Shown here piece by piece: positions 6,720 to 12,869 of a stretch of DNA of 25,339 nucleotides. Source of the stretch: a virus; the IMG/VR virus record IMGVR_UViG_3300029813_000149, positions 1-25,339 of that record; one strand, given 5' to 3'. The notes under the pieces are model-generated. The model searched no databases. It saw nothing but the letters and a program-made list of their open reading frames with translations, and was not told where the DNA came from. Within the stretch, counting starts at the first letter, position 1, and the number at the start of each line of letters is the position of its first letter. The translations under genes and the position numbers were made by a program.

Positions 6720-6926
6720 ATGGCTACTACGAACGAACTCAAAGCACAAATTGATGCAATGGATTATGAGGAGCTGCTGGGGTTGTGGCGTCACACCCCC
6801 GCAGGTGTAAGCCACCCATTTTTTCAGGGCGAGGTTGGTACACACTACCTAAACGTAATGAATAGGAAAAAAAGAGAGATAGGTGCTGCTGCTGCTGTGG
6901 CGGCATCAAAGAAAATCGGCTGGTAA
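6720..6926 (+). CDS. Hypothetical protein (68 aa)
   Basis: ATG 6720 is chosen over an in-frame GTG at 6708 because GTGAGGAATCG forms its ribosome binding site. The sequence MATTNELKAQIDAMDYEELL is helical and acidic, followed by RHTPAGVSHPFFQGEVGTHY and an Ala-rich basic tail. Its 20-nt leader is repeated almost exactly before the next gene. It resembles small phage proteins with a 'MDYEELL-x-LWR' segment, function unknown. Confidence 0.65.
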   Translation: MATTNELKAQIDAMDYEELLGLWRHTPAGVSHPFFQGEVGTHYLNVMNRKKREIGAAAAVAASKKIGW

Positions 6927-6947
6927 AAAAAGAAAGTGAGGAATCAA

Positions 6948-7256
6948 ATGAACAATAAAGGTAAAGCACTAAACGAGTGGGGAGCTGCCACAGCACCCAC
7001 CACTCCAGAGCGAACGTGCCGAATATGCGGCTGCACAGACAGCAAGGCTTGTGAAGGCGGCTGTAGCTGGGCAACGCCAGGAATATGCACCAAGTGCATC
7101 TTCGAAAGAGTGCCGGAGTGTATCGACTTGCTGGTTGAGGTTATTTTGGAAATACACCAGGCCGAAATCGATGCAGGGCATCACGGAGACGAAACCTGCT
7201 CAACGTGCGATTTGATAAAAGTCGCCCGAACAATTAAAAAAGCATTACGGCAATGA
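6948..7256 (+). CDS. Cys-rich zinc-finger-like phage protein (102 aa)
   Basis: ATG 6948 has GTGAGGAATCAA in front. Residues 22-46 carry CRICGCTDSKACEGGCSWA and then GICTKC, a spacing (CxxC, CxxxC, CxxC) that recurs in many phage and plasmid proteins and probably binds zinc. A second Cys/His group (HHGDETCSTCDL) lies near the C-terminus. It ends in ATGA overlapping the next gene. It may bind nucleic acid or a host protein; the exact role is unknown. Confidence 0.75.
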   Translation: MNNKGKALNEWGAATAPTTPERTCRICGCTDSKACEGGCSWATPGICTKCIFERVPECIDLLVEVILEIHQAEIDAGHHGDETCSTCDLIKVARTIKKALRQ

Positions 7257-7426
7257 AACACAGTCTCAAACATCCATCGAGCTTTTCAGTTGTAACGCTG
7301 CGGTCCACGATGCACAAAGCTTGTGTGTGTTGTGGCAAACCGCTCCGTTCTTATGAGGAATCGGTTGAACACTGGAAGAAGGAATTGGCAAAAACCGATG
7401 AGCAAGAAGCGAAAGCGAAAACTTAA
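7253..7426 (+). CDS. Small Cys-containing protein (57 aa)
   Basis: The start ATG 7253 overlaps the previous stop as ATGA. The protein begins MKHSLKHPSSFSVVTLRS, has a CVCCGKPLRSYEES knuckle in the middle and ends in a charged helix (HWKKELAKTDEQEAKAKT). An alternative start is the inner ATG at 7310, just before the Cys motif. Its last 29 bp overlap the methyltransferase start in another frame. Probably a small zinc-binding accessory protein; inference only. Confidence 0.55.
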   Translation: MKHSLKHPSSFSVVTLRSTMHKACVCCGKPLRSYEESVEHWKKELAKTDEQEAKAKT

Positions 7427-8210
7427 AGCAATAGAGCTATTCGCTGGTGCTGGCGGAATGGCAATAGGTCTTCAACAGGCTGGGCTCGATGTAGTGGCAG
7501 CCGTTGAAATCGACAAGTGGTGTGTTTCGACATTGGAGCATAATAAAGCAAAGGCGTTTCCGAAGATGAAAATAATCCAGGCCGACATTTGTACGCTGAG
7601 CGGAGAAGACCTTTTGAAACAAGTCAGCCTGGCTAAAGGCCAGCTCGACCTGTTGAGCGGTGGACCGCCCTGCCAGGGATTCTCAACAGCTAATATGCAA
7701 CGCCGTTCCATAAACCATCCAAAATCGAAATTGATGTGGCACTTTATCCGAATGGTGAGAGAAATACAGCCACGATATTTTGTTATCGAAAACGTCAGGG
7801 GGATAATGAGCTTCAAAGACTTCTTCCGGCTATTATTGAAAAGCCTTGAGAAATGCGGATATGTGGTAAGGTTTAATCTGTTGGATTGTGTCAGTTATGG
7901 AGTGCCGCAGCGAAGGCTCAGGGTGTTGATAGAAGGTGCACGAAACGACTTGAACGGTATTCCTGTTTTTCCTACCCCGACGCACTTTTCACCAGCCCAG
8001 CTCAGACCCAAAAAAAACTCCATCGCCATTTCGCTTGTCGCTGTGAAGTGTTTTGCGACACACGGATTTACCAGGAAAGAAGTAAATGATGTATGGTTTA
8101 ATCCAAAGCTGGAGATTATGATGAATCGGAAGACAGCTGCCGAAACAATCAACCAAGCTTTCAATGAAATTATAGCAGAAGCGTTATTAACAATCGTAAG
8201 GAGCAAATGA
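7398..8210 (+). CDS. DNA (cytosine-5) methyltransferase, compact
   Basis: It transfers a methyl group from SAM to C5 of cytosine. Motif I IELFAGAGGMAIGL is at 12-25, motif IV GGPPCQGFS at 88-96 with catalytic Cys92, motif VI ENV at 131-133 and motif VIII QRRLR at 171-175. After motif VIII only about 95 residues remain. There is no room for a normal target-recognition domain, and motif X is degenerate (INQAFNEIIAEALL instead of the usual GNAVPP form). At 270 aa it is shorter than the usual 320-450. ATG 7398 (MSKKRKRKLK) is chosen over a longer GTG start as it leads straight into motif I. It may protect phage DNA or be specificity-impaired. Confidence 0.88.
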   Translation: MSKKRKRKLKAIELFAGAGGMAIGLQQAGLDVVAAVEIDKWCVSTLEHNKAKAFPKMKIIQADICTLSGEDLLKQVSLAKGQLDLLSGGPPCQGFSTANMQRRSINHPKSKLMWHFIRMVREIQPRYFVIENVRGIMSFKDFFRLLLKSLEKCGYVVRFNLLDCVSYGVPQRRLRVLIEGARNDLNGIPVFPTPTHFSPAQLRPKKNSIAISLVAVKCFATHGFTRKEVNDVWFNPKLEIMMNRKTAAETINQAFNEIIAEALLTIVRSK

Positions 8211-8211
8211 T

Positions 8212-8568
8212 ATGAGAGAAATAAGCAAAACCCGAATGGAGTTAGCAATCAGAAACCTCGAGCGCAGAGCAGCCAAAATTGAGGGCGTCCCTACCTTTAG
8301 AGGTGTTCCTGCGACAGCCTTTGATAAAGAGCATCTTGTGATGGTCTGTAGTGTTTTCGCAAATGAATGGCACAAAACCCAACAGCAATACTTTGCGTCA
8401 TTGAACAGGATTCTTCCCAGCTTTGTTGCAGGTGTATGTACAGCAGAGAAGATTTTTTCTAAACCTTCCGTCTGGAGCAAAATCAAACTATGGAACATAA
8501 AAAGAAAATTGGCATCATCTACGCCAGATTCAGCCCCCGCCGAAACGCAGACAAATGCGAGAGTATAG
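8212..8568 (+). CDS. Hypothetical protein (118 aa) before recombinase
   Basis: ATG 8212 follows AAGGAGCAAATGAT, right after the methyltransferase stop. The N-terminus is a basic helix (TRMELAIRNLERRAAKIEG), the middle has FDKEHLVMVCSVFANEWHKTQQQY, and the last ~26 residues overlap the recombinase start in another frame and look unstructured. No motif is recognised. It could be a recombination directionality factor or a methyltransferase partner by position, but the sequence does not show it. Confidence 0.6.
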   Translation: MREISKTRMELAIRNLERRAAKIEGVPTFRGVPATAFDKEHLVMVCSVFANEWHKTQQQYFASLNRILPSFVAGVCTAEKIFSKPSVWSKIKLWNIKRKLASSTPDSAPAETQTNARV

Positions 8569-9233
8569 AAGCTCAGTTGGATTTCTGCCGGAAATGGTGC
8601 AGGGACAACAATGTCAAAATTGTAGGTGAATTTGCGGACCGGGCCCTGTCCGGAGCTGATGAGGAGCGTCCGGAGCTGTGGGCGGCAATAGCTGCGCTCG
8701 AGCGCGGTTATGTGCTGGTAGTTTATCGCTTAGACCGGCTGGCTCGCAGCGTGTATCTCAGCGACATCATCGAAAGGTCAATCAATAAGAAGAAAGCATC
8801 CTTCCTAAGTATATCCGGTGAGGGAACGTGGTCCGACAGCGATGAGGATTGGTTGATTCGGAAAATACTGCAGACCTTGGCGGAGTACGAACGCAAGGTA
8901 ATTGGGGCCAGGACAAGAGCGGCGATGCTCAGACACCAGGCCAGCGGTAAATTGATGGGCAGCATACCACCGTATGGCTTTATGCTGGACCCGAAAGACA
9001 GCAAGAGGATTGTTAAAAATCCGTATGAGCGGATAATTATAAATCAGATAAAGAGATTGGATAAGAAGGGTTTAAGCCTGCGTCAAATCGCAGCTGAACT
9101 AACGAACCTAAACTACAAGCCGCGAAAAGTGCAAAGAAGATTCAAAGATAAGCCTGTGTTTGTAAAAGGCAAATGGAATCCTCAAACAATCCACATAATA
9201 CTGAAAAGACTCAAGGCCGGCGAGGTAGTTTGA
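8490..9233 (+). CDS. Serine recombinase, compact (247 aa)
   Basis: The resolvase/invertase catalytic domain starts at about residue 7: YARFS has nucleophile Ser15, ALSGADEERPEL is at 52-63 and YRLDRLARS at 79-87 carries the conserved Arg/Asp/Arg. A 'Recombinase' DNA-binding segment follows (GSIPPYGF, about 156) with a helix-turn-helix-like LDKKGLSLRQIAAEL. Large serine integrases are usually 450-600 aa with a zinc ribbon and coiled coil; both are missing here. It may integrate the element, invert DNA or resolve multimers. It ends 23 bp inside the convergent minus-strand gene. Start ATG 8490 gives the catalytic domain its usual N-terminal spacing. Confidence 0.9.
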   Translation: MEHKKKIGIIYARFSPRRNADKCESIEAQLDFCRKWCRDNNVKIVGEFADRALSGADEERPELWAAIAALERGYVLVVYRLDRLARSVYLSDIIERSINKKKASFLSISGEGTWSDSDEDWLIRKILQTLAEYERKVIGARTRAAMLRHQASGKLMGSIPPYGFMLDPKDSKRIVKNPYERIIINQIKRLDKKGLSLRQIAAELTNLNYKPRKVQRRFKDKPVFVKGKWNPQTIHIILKRLKAGEVV

Positions 9234-9396
9234 CTGGCCGGCCCAATAATCCCTCAGCCACTATCCGGTATTGCTCAGCGTTCCGAATCAATCCCACTAT
9301 TAGCCTGTCGTGCATATTTCGCTGAGCTTTTTCAGCAGCAGCTATTTTTCGCGAGAATTCCTTGTCAGTTAGAACTGTTAGTCCACAAATTTGCAT
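9211..9396 (-). CDS. Small helical phage protein (61 aa)
   Basis: ATG 9396 is chosen since AAGGTG lies just before it. The protein MQICGLTVLTDKEFSRKIAA continues as an amphipathic helix (AEKAQRNMHDRLIVGLIRNAEQ) and ends GLLGRPVKLPRRP. It is the last gene of the long minus-strand unit and sits immediately after the terminator that follows the lipoprotein gene. Its 3' end overlaps the recombinase gene by 23 bp, tail to tail. No function is known. Confidence 0.6.
   Translation of the reverse strand: MQICGLTVLTDKEFSRKIAAAEKAQRNMHDRLIVGLIRNAEQYRIVAEGLLGRPVKLPRRP
9215..9243. terminator. GC-rich hairpin at the convergent gene ends
   Basis: GGCCGGC (9215-9221) pairs with GCCGGCC (9237-9243) over a 15-nt loop that contains the recombinase stop codon. 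There is no T-run on either side, so it is a weak or Rho-assisted bidirectional terminator at best. Confidence 0.35.
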
Positions 9397-9407
9397 CAAT
9401 TCACCTT

Positions 9408-9453
9408 ATAAAAAATCCTGCTCTCAGGATGCCGTCAGTTCGCTGAGAGCAGG
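9408..9453 (-). terminator. Rho-independent terminator after lipoprotein gene
   Basis: A perfect 11-bp stem (CTGAGAGCAGG at 9443-9453 with CCTGCTCTCAG at 9417-9427, 15-nt loop) is followed on the minus strand by six T's (9410-9415). It lies about 43 bp past the lipoprotein stop and just before the ribosome binding site of the 61-aa gene. Confidence 0.8.
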
Positions 9454-9495
9454 AAGAACCAATAAGCCGCCTGGCTTTGAAGTGCTTTCCTGAAA

Positions 9496-10092
9496 CTAAA
9501 CACCAAGAGCTGCTCGGGCATCGCCAATGTTGTCATATAGTTCGGTTTCAATCGTTTTCACGTTCGCGCTTGGGCTTACCGAAACTGCTTTCATTGTCTT
9601 TTCCACACCCTGTTTATGGGCCTGGTATTTAAGCTTTGCTATTGCAGCTTCATTCGCCTTTCGTTTGGCCAGCCAGCCGAGAAAAAGACTCAAGATTGAT
9701 AAACCAGCTCCCACAGGGACCACATACGGATTGAAGCCGGTCGATGCGACATTGGCCGCCTGTAACTGCGCAATAAAATCCTGAGCAGCATTGCCGGTCA
9801 GAGTAACTTCTTGCAGGGCCCGGGCAATAATATTTATTTGTGCCTGGACCCTATCGGCTTCCTTGTTTAATTTGGCGACCTTAGCGACTACATCCGAATC
9901 CACTATTCCACCAGCTGCTAAGTCTTCCGTCATTTGAGTAGCGGCCGCCTGCACAGTGTCAACTTGCTGCTGCAGCACTTCCTGCTGCGCTGCCAACGCC
10001 TGTATATCTGCCGGCATCAGCCCTTCTTCACACCCTATCGCACCGAACATCAATGCGACACACAACATAATTCCCAAGATGAGCCTTTTCAT
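9496..10092 (-). CDS. Lipoprotein with coiled coil and transmembrane segment; possible u-spanin
   Basis: The N-terminus is a lipoprotein signal (MKRLILGIMLCVALMFGAIGC) with Cys21 as the lipidation site. Residues about 27-112 are Gln/Ala-rich and heptad-like (AAQQEVLQQQVDTVQ), a likely periplasmic coiled coil. A transmembrane segment follows at about 124-142 (VVPVGAGLSILSLFLGWLA) with a positive RKANEAAIAK flank and a ~55-residue tail. Outer-membrane lipid anchor plus inner-membrane segment is the topology of unimolecular spanins, which fuse the two membranes at lysis. Known u-spanins have little after the last segment, so a membrane or holin-associated protein is also possible. GAAAGGGCAAAATT precedes ATG 10092. 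Confidence 0.75.
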   Translation of the reverse strand: MKRLILGIMLCVALMFGAIGCEEGLMPADIQALAAQQEVLQQQVDTVQAAATQMTEDLAAGGIVDSDVVAKVAKLNKEADRVQAQINIIARALQEVTLTGNAAQDFIAQLQAANVASTGFNPYVVPVGAGLSILSLFLGWLAKRKANEAAIAKLKYQAHKQGVEKTMKAVSVSPSANVKTIETELYDNIGDARAALGV

Positions 10093-10137
10093 AATTTTGC
10101 CCTTTCGCTAAATAGGTTTATAAAGTTTCAACGCCCA

Positions 10138-10317
10138 TCAGGACGTTGCCGTTAGCTCTGTTATTGCCAGCCGTAAACAGCTGTGTGCTACAACAGGTTT
10201 TTTTGCAAGTAACGCCTTGTCTGCTTCCTGCAATATCGCCGAAATATCACTCGCTATTTGAGCCTTCTTCGGCCTTTCCTCGTTCGCCGAGGTCTGGTTT
10301 GTTGAGTTGGAATGCAT
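10138..10317 (-). CDS. Hypothetical protein (59 aa)
   Basis: ATG 10317 has a strong site (GGAAGGAGAAACCAAAA). The protein starts with a polar stretch (MHSNSTNQTSANEERPKKA) and continues as one helix (QIASDISAILQEADKALLAK), then a second (CLRLAITELTA). Its first 71 bp overlap the end of the HNH gene in a different frame. It is soluble and co-directional with the lipoprotein. No family is recognised. Confidence 0.6.
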   Translation of the reverse strand: MHSNSTNQTSANEERPKKAQIASDISAILQEADKALLAKKPVVAHSCLRLAITELTATS

Positions 10318-10819
10318 TTTTGGTTTCTCCTTCCAGTCTATGAATTATTTTCAACAACTCATCGATATCAGGCTTTTGGCTTGTATCGTTCCGGTGTTTT
10401 TCGAACCAGGCCCATTGCTCCGAATGATATCTTATCATCCAATCGCGAAATCGCTCAGTAACGTCTGTGGCTCCGTGTGCTGCAATCTCATCCCCCAAAG
10501 TGTGAGAATAGCTGTTCAGGCAAATACCGTTCATCACGGTCCATCTGTGGGTCCAGTTCTTTCTCCTGATTAAGTGATGAGCTTCCAGGTTCTCGGCTTT
10601 GTTGCTTATGGCACACTTCCAGCCAAACCTGACTTTGACGGCGACAGCCCACAATTCATCGGCCCGGTCAATCAAATGGTTTCGTATTACGATGCGAATA
10701 CGGGTTTTTGTGATTTTGGGAAAGTTCTTTTTGACCGTCTGCTGGATTCCATCAATATCGCTTCCAGCCTTGTATAGCTTCACTATCCAACCTTTTGTGC
10801 CGGCAGGTAATTTTGCCAT
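10247..10819 (-). CDS. HNH endonuclease-like protein (190 aa)
   Basis: An HNH core is seen at residues 69-106: KCAISNKAENLEAHHLI (His81-His82), then Asn97 in VMNGICLN and His106 in SYSHTLGD. The usual CxxC knuckle is reduced to one Cys (Cys69), so zinc binding may be lost. The N-terminal 60 residues (GWIVKLYKAGSDIDGIQQTV) resemble a small helix-turn-helix. ATG 10819 follows CGAAAGGATTCGAC. Such proteins nick or cut DNA in packaging or as homing nucleases; here it sits far from terL. The C-terminal 30 residues overlap the next gene and look disordered. Confidence 0.75.
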   Translation of the reverse strand: MAKLPAGTKGWIVKLYKAGSDIDGIQQTVKKNFPKITKTRIRIVIRNHLIDRADELWAVAVKVRFGWKCAISNKAENLEAHHLIRRKNWTHRWTVMNGICLNSYSHTLGDEIAAHGATDVTERFRDWMIRYHSEQWAWFEKHRNDTSQKPDIDELLKIIHRLEGETKNAFQLNKPDLGERGKAEEGSNSE

Positions 10820-11016
10820 GTCGAATCCTTTCGTTTGCGTTTTTTAATCATATCCCACATTGCGGCAAGCAGCTTTTCTGGCGAATCACAGCCGAGGGCA
10901 TAACACAACTCCCACATTTCGCTCAACCCCATAGCCCACAGATGAATCCGCAGACCTGATAGTATGCGGCACACCGGCGTATCCAAATGCCAGATTATTC
11001 TTTCCCTACTTAACAT
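10783..11016 (-). CDS. Hypothetical protein (77 aa)
   Basis: ATG 11016 is chosen over an upstream in-frame TTG since GAAAGGCAAAAAAG lies before it. The sequence MLSRERIIWHLDTPVCRILS is followed by a helix rich in aromatic and hydrophobic residues (LWAMGLSEMWELCYALGCDSPEKLLAAMWDMI) and a basic end. It overlaps the HNH gene start by 37 bp. It is soluble and unknown. Confidence 0.6.
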   Translation of the reverse strand: MLSRERIIWHLDTPVCRILSGLRIHLWAMGLSEMWELCYALGCDSPEKLLAAMWDMIKKRKRKDSTWQNYLPAQKVG

Positions 11017-11058
11017 CTTTTTTGCCTTTCTCAAAAGTGGGCCTACTAAGCTGTTTCC

Positions 11059-11151
11059 TTACTTTGTAATCTTGGGAGGGTAATACGGCATATCTGCCGG
11101 ACCGTTCCCGTCGCTACGTTTCGGTAATTTGGCGTTTCGGCCCATACTCAT
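11059..11151 (-). CDS. Very small Pro-rich protein (30 aa)
   Basis: The stop of the upstream gene and this start form TAATG (ATG at 11149-11151), which supports translational reinitiation. The peptide MSMGRNAKLPKRSDGNGPAD ends MPYYPPKITK. It fits the gap between two co-directional genes exactly, but its size alone makes it uncertain. Confidence 0.4.
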   Translation of the reverse strand: MSMGRNAKLPKRSDGNGPADMPYYPPKITK

Positions 11152-11468
11152 TATTGTTTCTCTTTGTCCGGCAGTACCACTACCTTCTTGAAAAAATGTG
11201 CCTCTAAATCATCATCAAGTTCAGTCCCCTGGCATTCTATCAGCTTCAAGTCTTTTGCCTCGTTATGCACTTCTATACCATCATCAGCTCTTGCTATAAT
11301 CGCTTCTGTGATTTCGGCTGCCTGGGCCATAGCACGTTTAAAGCCCTTGCCGTGATTTGCACCCTGGCAGATACACTTACATTCCGGCTTTTTTGCCTGG
11401 TAGCAGCTGGCACCGCATTTACCAATACACTTACCTTCTGAATCATAGACTGATATCAAGGTTGACAT
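11151..11468 (-). CDS. Cys-rich phage protein (105 aa)
   Basis: The N-terminal third holds eight Cys with a His: GKCIGKCGASCYQAKKPECK and then CICQGANHGKG. The spacing suggests a zinc or metal cluster. The rest is a helix (FKRAMAQAAEITEAIIARA) and an acidic/hydrophobic C-terminus. It starts directly after the TAA of the preceding gene. Similar short Cys-rich proteins appear in phage and plasmid genomes without assigned function. Confidence 0.7.
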   Translation of the reverse strand: MSTLISVYDSEGKCIGKCGASCYQAKKPECKCICQGANHGKGFKRAMAQAAEITEAIIARADDGIEVHNEAKDLKLIECQGTELDDDLEAHFFKKVVVLPDKEKQ

Positions 11469-11726
11469 TTAATCCTCTACTTTCTCGTAGGTCAGTTCGA
11501 AGATATCTGGATCACAAGGATAAAATTCACCTTTTACGCCTTTGATAATCCACCACCCTACCTGAGCTATCATATTGCCCTCAAGAGTCGTGATTATTAA
11601 ACCTCCTGTGGTTAGATGATTGCCCGTTTTTTCGATACCGGGGTAAAACTTCTCGCACTCCGCAAAGTTATGCCCTGTCCATTGGACTGCATTAACTACA
11701 ATTGGTTTTTTCCTGTACTTTGCCAT
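11469..11726 (-). CDS. Conserved small phage protein (85 aa)
   Basis: The sequence MAKYRKKPIVVNAVQWTGHN near the start and IKGVKGEFYPCDPDIFELTY at the end match the pattern of a very widespread, uncharacterised phage protein ('RKKPVxxEAxQW ... GDWIIxGVKGEFYPCKPDIF'). In this family the middle is variable, as here. It folds probably as a small beta protein. GAAGGGAAAGAAG precedes ATG 11726. Confidence 0.8.
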   Translation of the reverse strand: MAKYRKKPIVVNAVQWTGHNFAECEKFYPGIEKTGNHLTTGGLIITTLEGNMIAQVGWWIIKGVKGEFYPCDPDIFELTYEKVED

Positions 11727-11784
11727 CTTCTTTCCCTTCTTAGCTAATAAGATCTATACTATACTCTACTGCGTAGTCGTTACG

Positions 11785-11854
11785 TTATGTTATGTTATGT
11801 ATCGTGAGCGGCGTCATAGCTGCTCGGAGCGGCGTCATAGCTGCTCGGAGCGGC
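11785..11854. repeat. 21-bp tandem repeat and short TTATG repeats
   Basis: A 21-bp unit (GAGCGGCGTCATAGCTGCTCG) occurs at 11806-11826 and 11827-11847, with a 7-bp third start at 11848-11854. Each unit contains an imperfect inverted repeat (GAGCGGC/GCTGCTC). Just before it is a run of TTATG-type units (11785-11801). The block occupies the only sizeable gap in this part of the minus operon and may be an iteron, an operator array or a slippage product. Confidence 0.6.
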
Positions 11855-11856
11855 CC

Positions 11857-12207
11857 TCAAATCCATTGTTTTGGCAAGATGAGATTGTGTTTTTCACAAA
11901 AGTCAGGCCGATAATCTACGATATCCCAAAATCCTTTCATTTGGTTACACTTGTCACATAAAGGCTGTATGTTTTTTATAGAATTACTACCTTCTTTGCT
12001 TATGGGCATGATGTGGTCGGGAGATACAAAATCACGGTGGCCGCATCGGACACAACGATTGTCAAAAAATCTTACCATTTCAACCCATTCTTTGCGAGTG
12101 TGATCGCCTTTGGCTTTAGCGTTTTTCATCCGACTTTTCCTGGTCGTATATTTTCGCCTATGCATTTTTTGCTTCTTTGTTAATTTTATATTTTGCTTTT
12201 CACTCAT
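11857..12207 (-). CDS. HNH endonuclease (116 aa)
   Basis: It has a full HNH zinc site: CVRCG at 52-56, DHIMPIS (Asp64-His65) at 64-70, [14 protein letters not shown] with Cys84/Cys87 and Asn88. The N-terminal ~45 residues are very basic ([21 protein letters not shown]) and would bind DNA. The start shares ATGA with the stop of the winged-helix gene. Such small HNH proteins follow replication-initiator genes in many phages. They may nick DNA at the origin or act as homing nucleases; neither is shown here. Confidence 0.88.
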   Translation of the reverse strand: MSEKQNIKLTKKQKMHRRKYTTRKSRMKNAKAKGDHTRKEWVEMVRFFDNRCVRCGHRDFVSPDHIMPISKEGSNSIKNIQPLCDKCNQMKGFWDIVDYRPDFCEKHNLILPKQWI

Positions 12208-12551
12208 TTAGCATTCAACTTTTCCAGCCAGCCTATTTTCGGGTCGGAAAGCACTTCAAAGGCCAATACGAAGATTTTTTCCGGATATCCAGTTTTGTCT
12301 GCAAGGTCCTCGGCGGTAATTGTGCCATCGCCATTCACTAAGAGGCCTCGCTTCTCCTGCTTGCTGGCAACCTGCAGGATGAGAATCCACGCCGTGAAGA
12401 TTTCGCAACACTTCTGGTGCCTGGCTATCCTACGATAGCCCGCCCCATCATGCTTGTTCGGCAGTGCTACCCAAGTTAGCCGTTTATATCTACGACTTTG
12501 AGCTATCTCGAAAAGCTCATCCCAATCTTTAATTTGATACGCTACTGGCAT
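12204..12551 (-). CDS. Winged-helix replication-initiator-like protein
   Basis: The 115-aa frame starts at ATG 12551 ([18 protein letters not shown]); ATG at 12566 or 12560 are also possible. The segment [23 protein letters not shown], then [17 protein letters not shown] and [20 protein letters not shown], ending [12 protein letters not shown], follows the N-terminal winged-helix pattern of phage replisome organisers (DnaD-like N-terminus). Such proteins normally continue with a C-terminal domain that loads the helicase; here the gene stops at 120 aa or less and an HNH gene follows. It may bind the origin. Confidence 0.7.
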   Translation of the reverse strand: MPVAYQIKDWDELFEIAQSRRYKRLTWVALPNKHDGAGYRRIARHQKCCEIFTAWILILQVASKQEKRGLLVNGDGTITAEDLADKTGYPEKIFVLAFEVLSDPKIGWLEKLNAK

Positions 12552-12820
12552 TCGCTGCATCCACATCCAGCAGGGTGTGCCTTCCCCTGCTCAAATCCTT
12601 GTTTGTATGCCCAGCCCAGTAATCTTGCTATGCCTTTAATCAGCCGCTCCCGCTTAAAGTCCGACAAGCCCTTGCACTGCGGACTTCGCTGAACATAATT
12701 TTCGGCTCGATATGTTAAATTCGGTATCATCGGTCTAACTACCTTTCTATTTTCAAATCCTACCGTGCCTGCTTTGATTCTCAGCAACTTTTGCCCCTTC
12801 TCCCGCACCCTTCCACACAT
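12542..12820 (-). CDS. Hypothetical protein with CxC..C tail (92 aa)
   Basis: ATG 12820 is close behind AGAGGTAG; an alternative start is ATG 12730, with GAAAGG in front. The C-terminal part is better defined: a helical FKRERLIKGIARLLGWAYKQ and the end [12 protein letters not shown], three Cys that could bind metal. It overlaps the next gene by about 10 bp. No family is recognised. Confidence 0.55.
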   Translation of the reverse strand: MCGRVREKGQKLLRIKAGTVGFENRKVVRPMIPNLTYRAENYVQRSPQCKGLSDFKRERLIKGIARLLGWAYKQGFEQGKAHPAGCGCSECQ

Positions 12821-12869
12821 CTACCTCTTTTTTCATCCTGGGGCATCCTGGGACGTTTAAGCCATATTT

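Noticed and set aside
11727-11785. Promoter before the 85-aa gene (TATAGT-like boxes on the minus strand)
   Set aside because: No acceptable -35 hexamer at 16-18 bp; AT-rich boxes alone are not enough.
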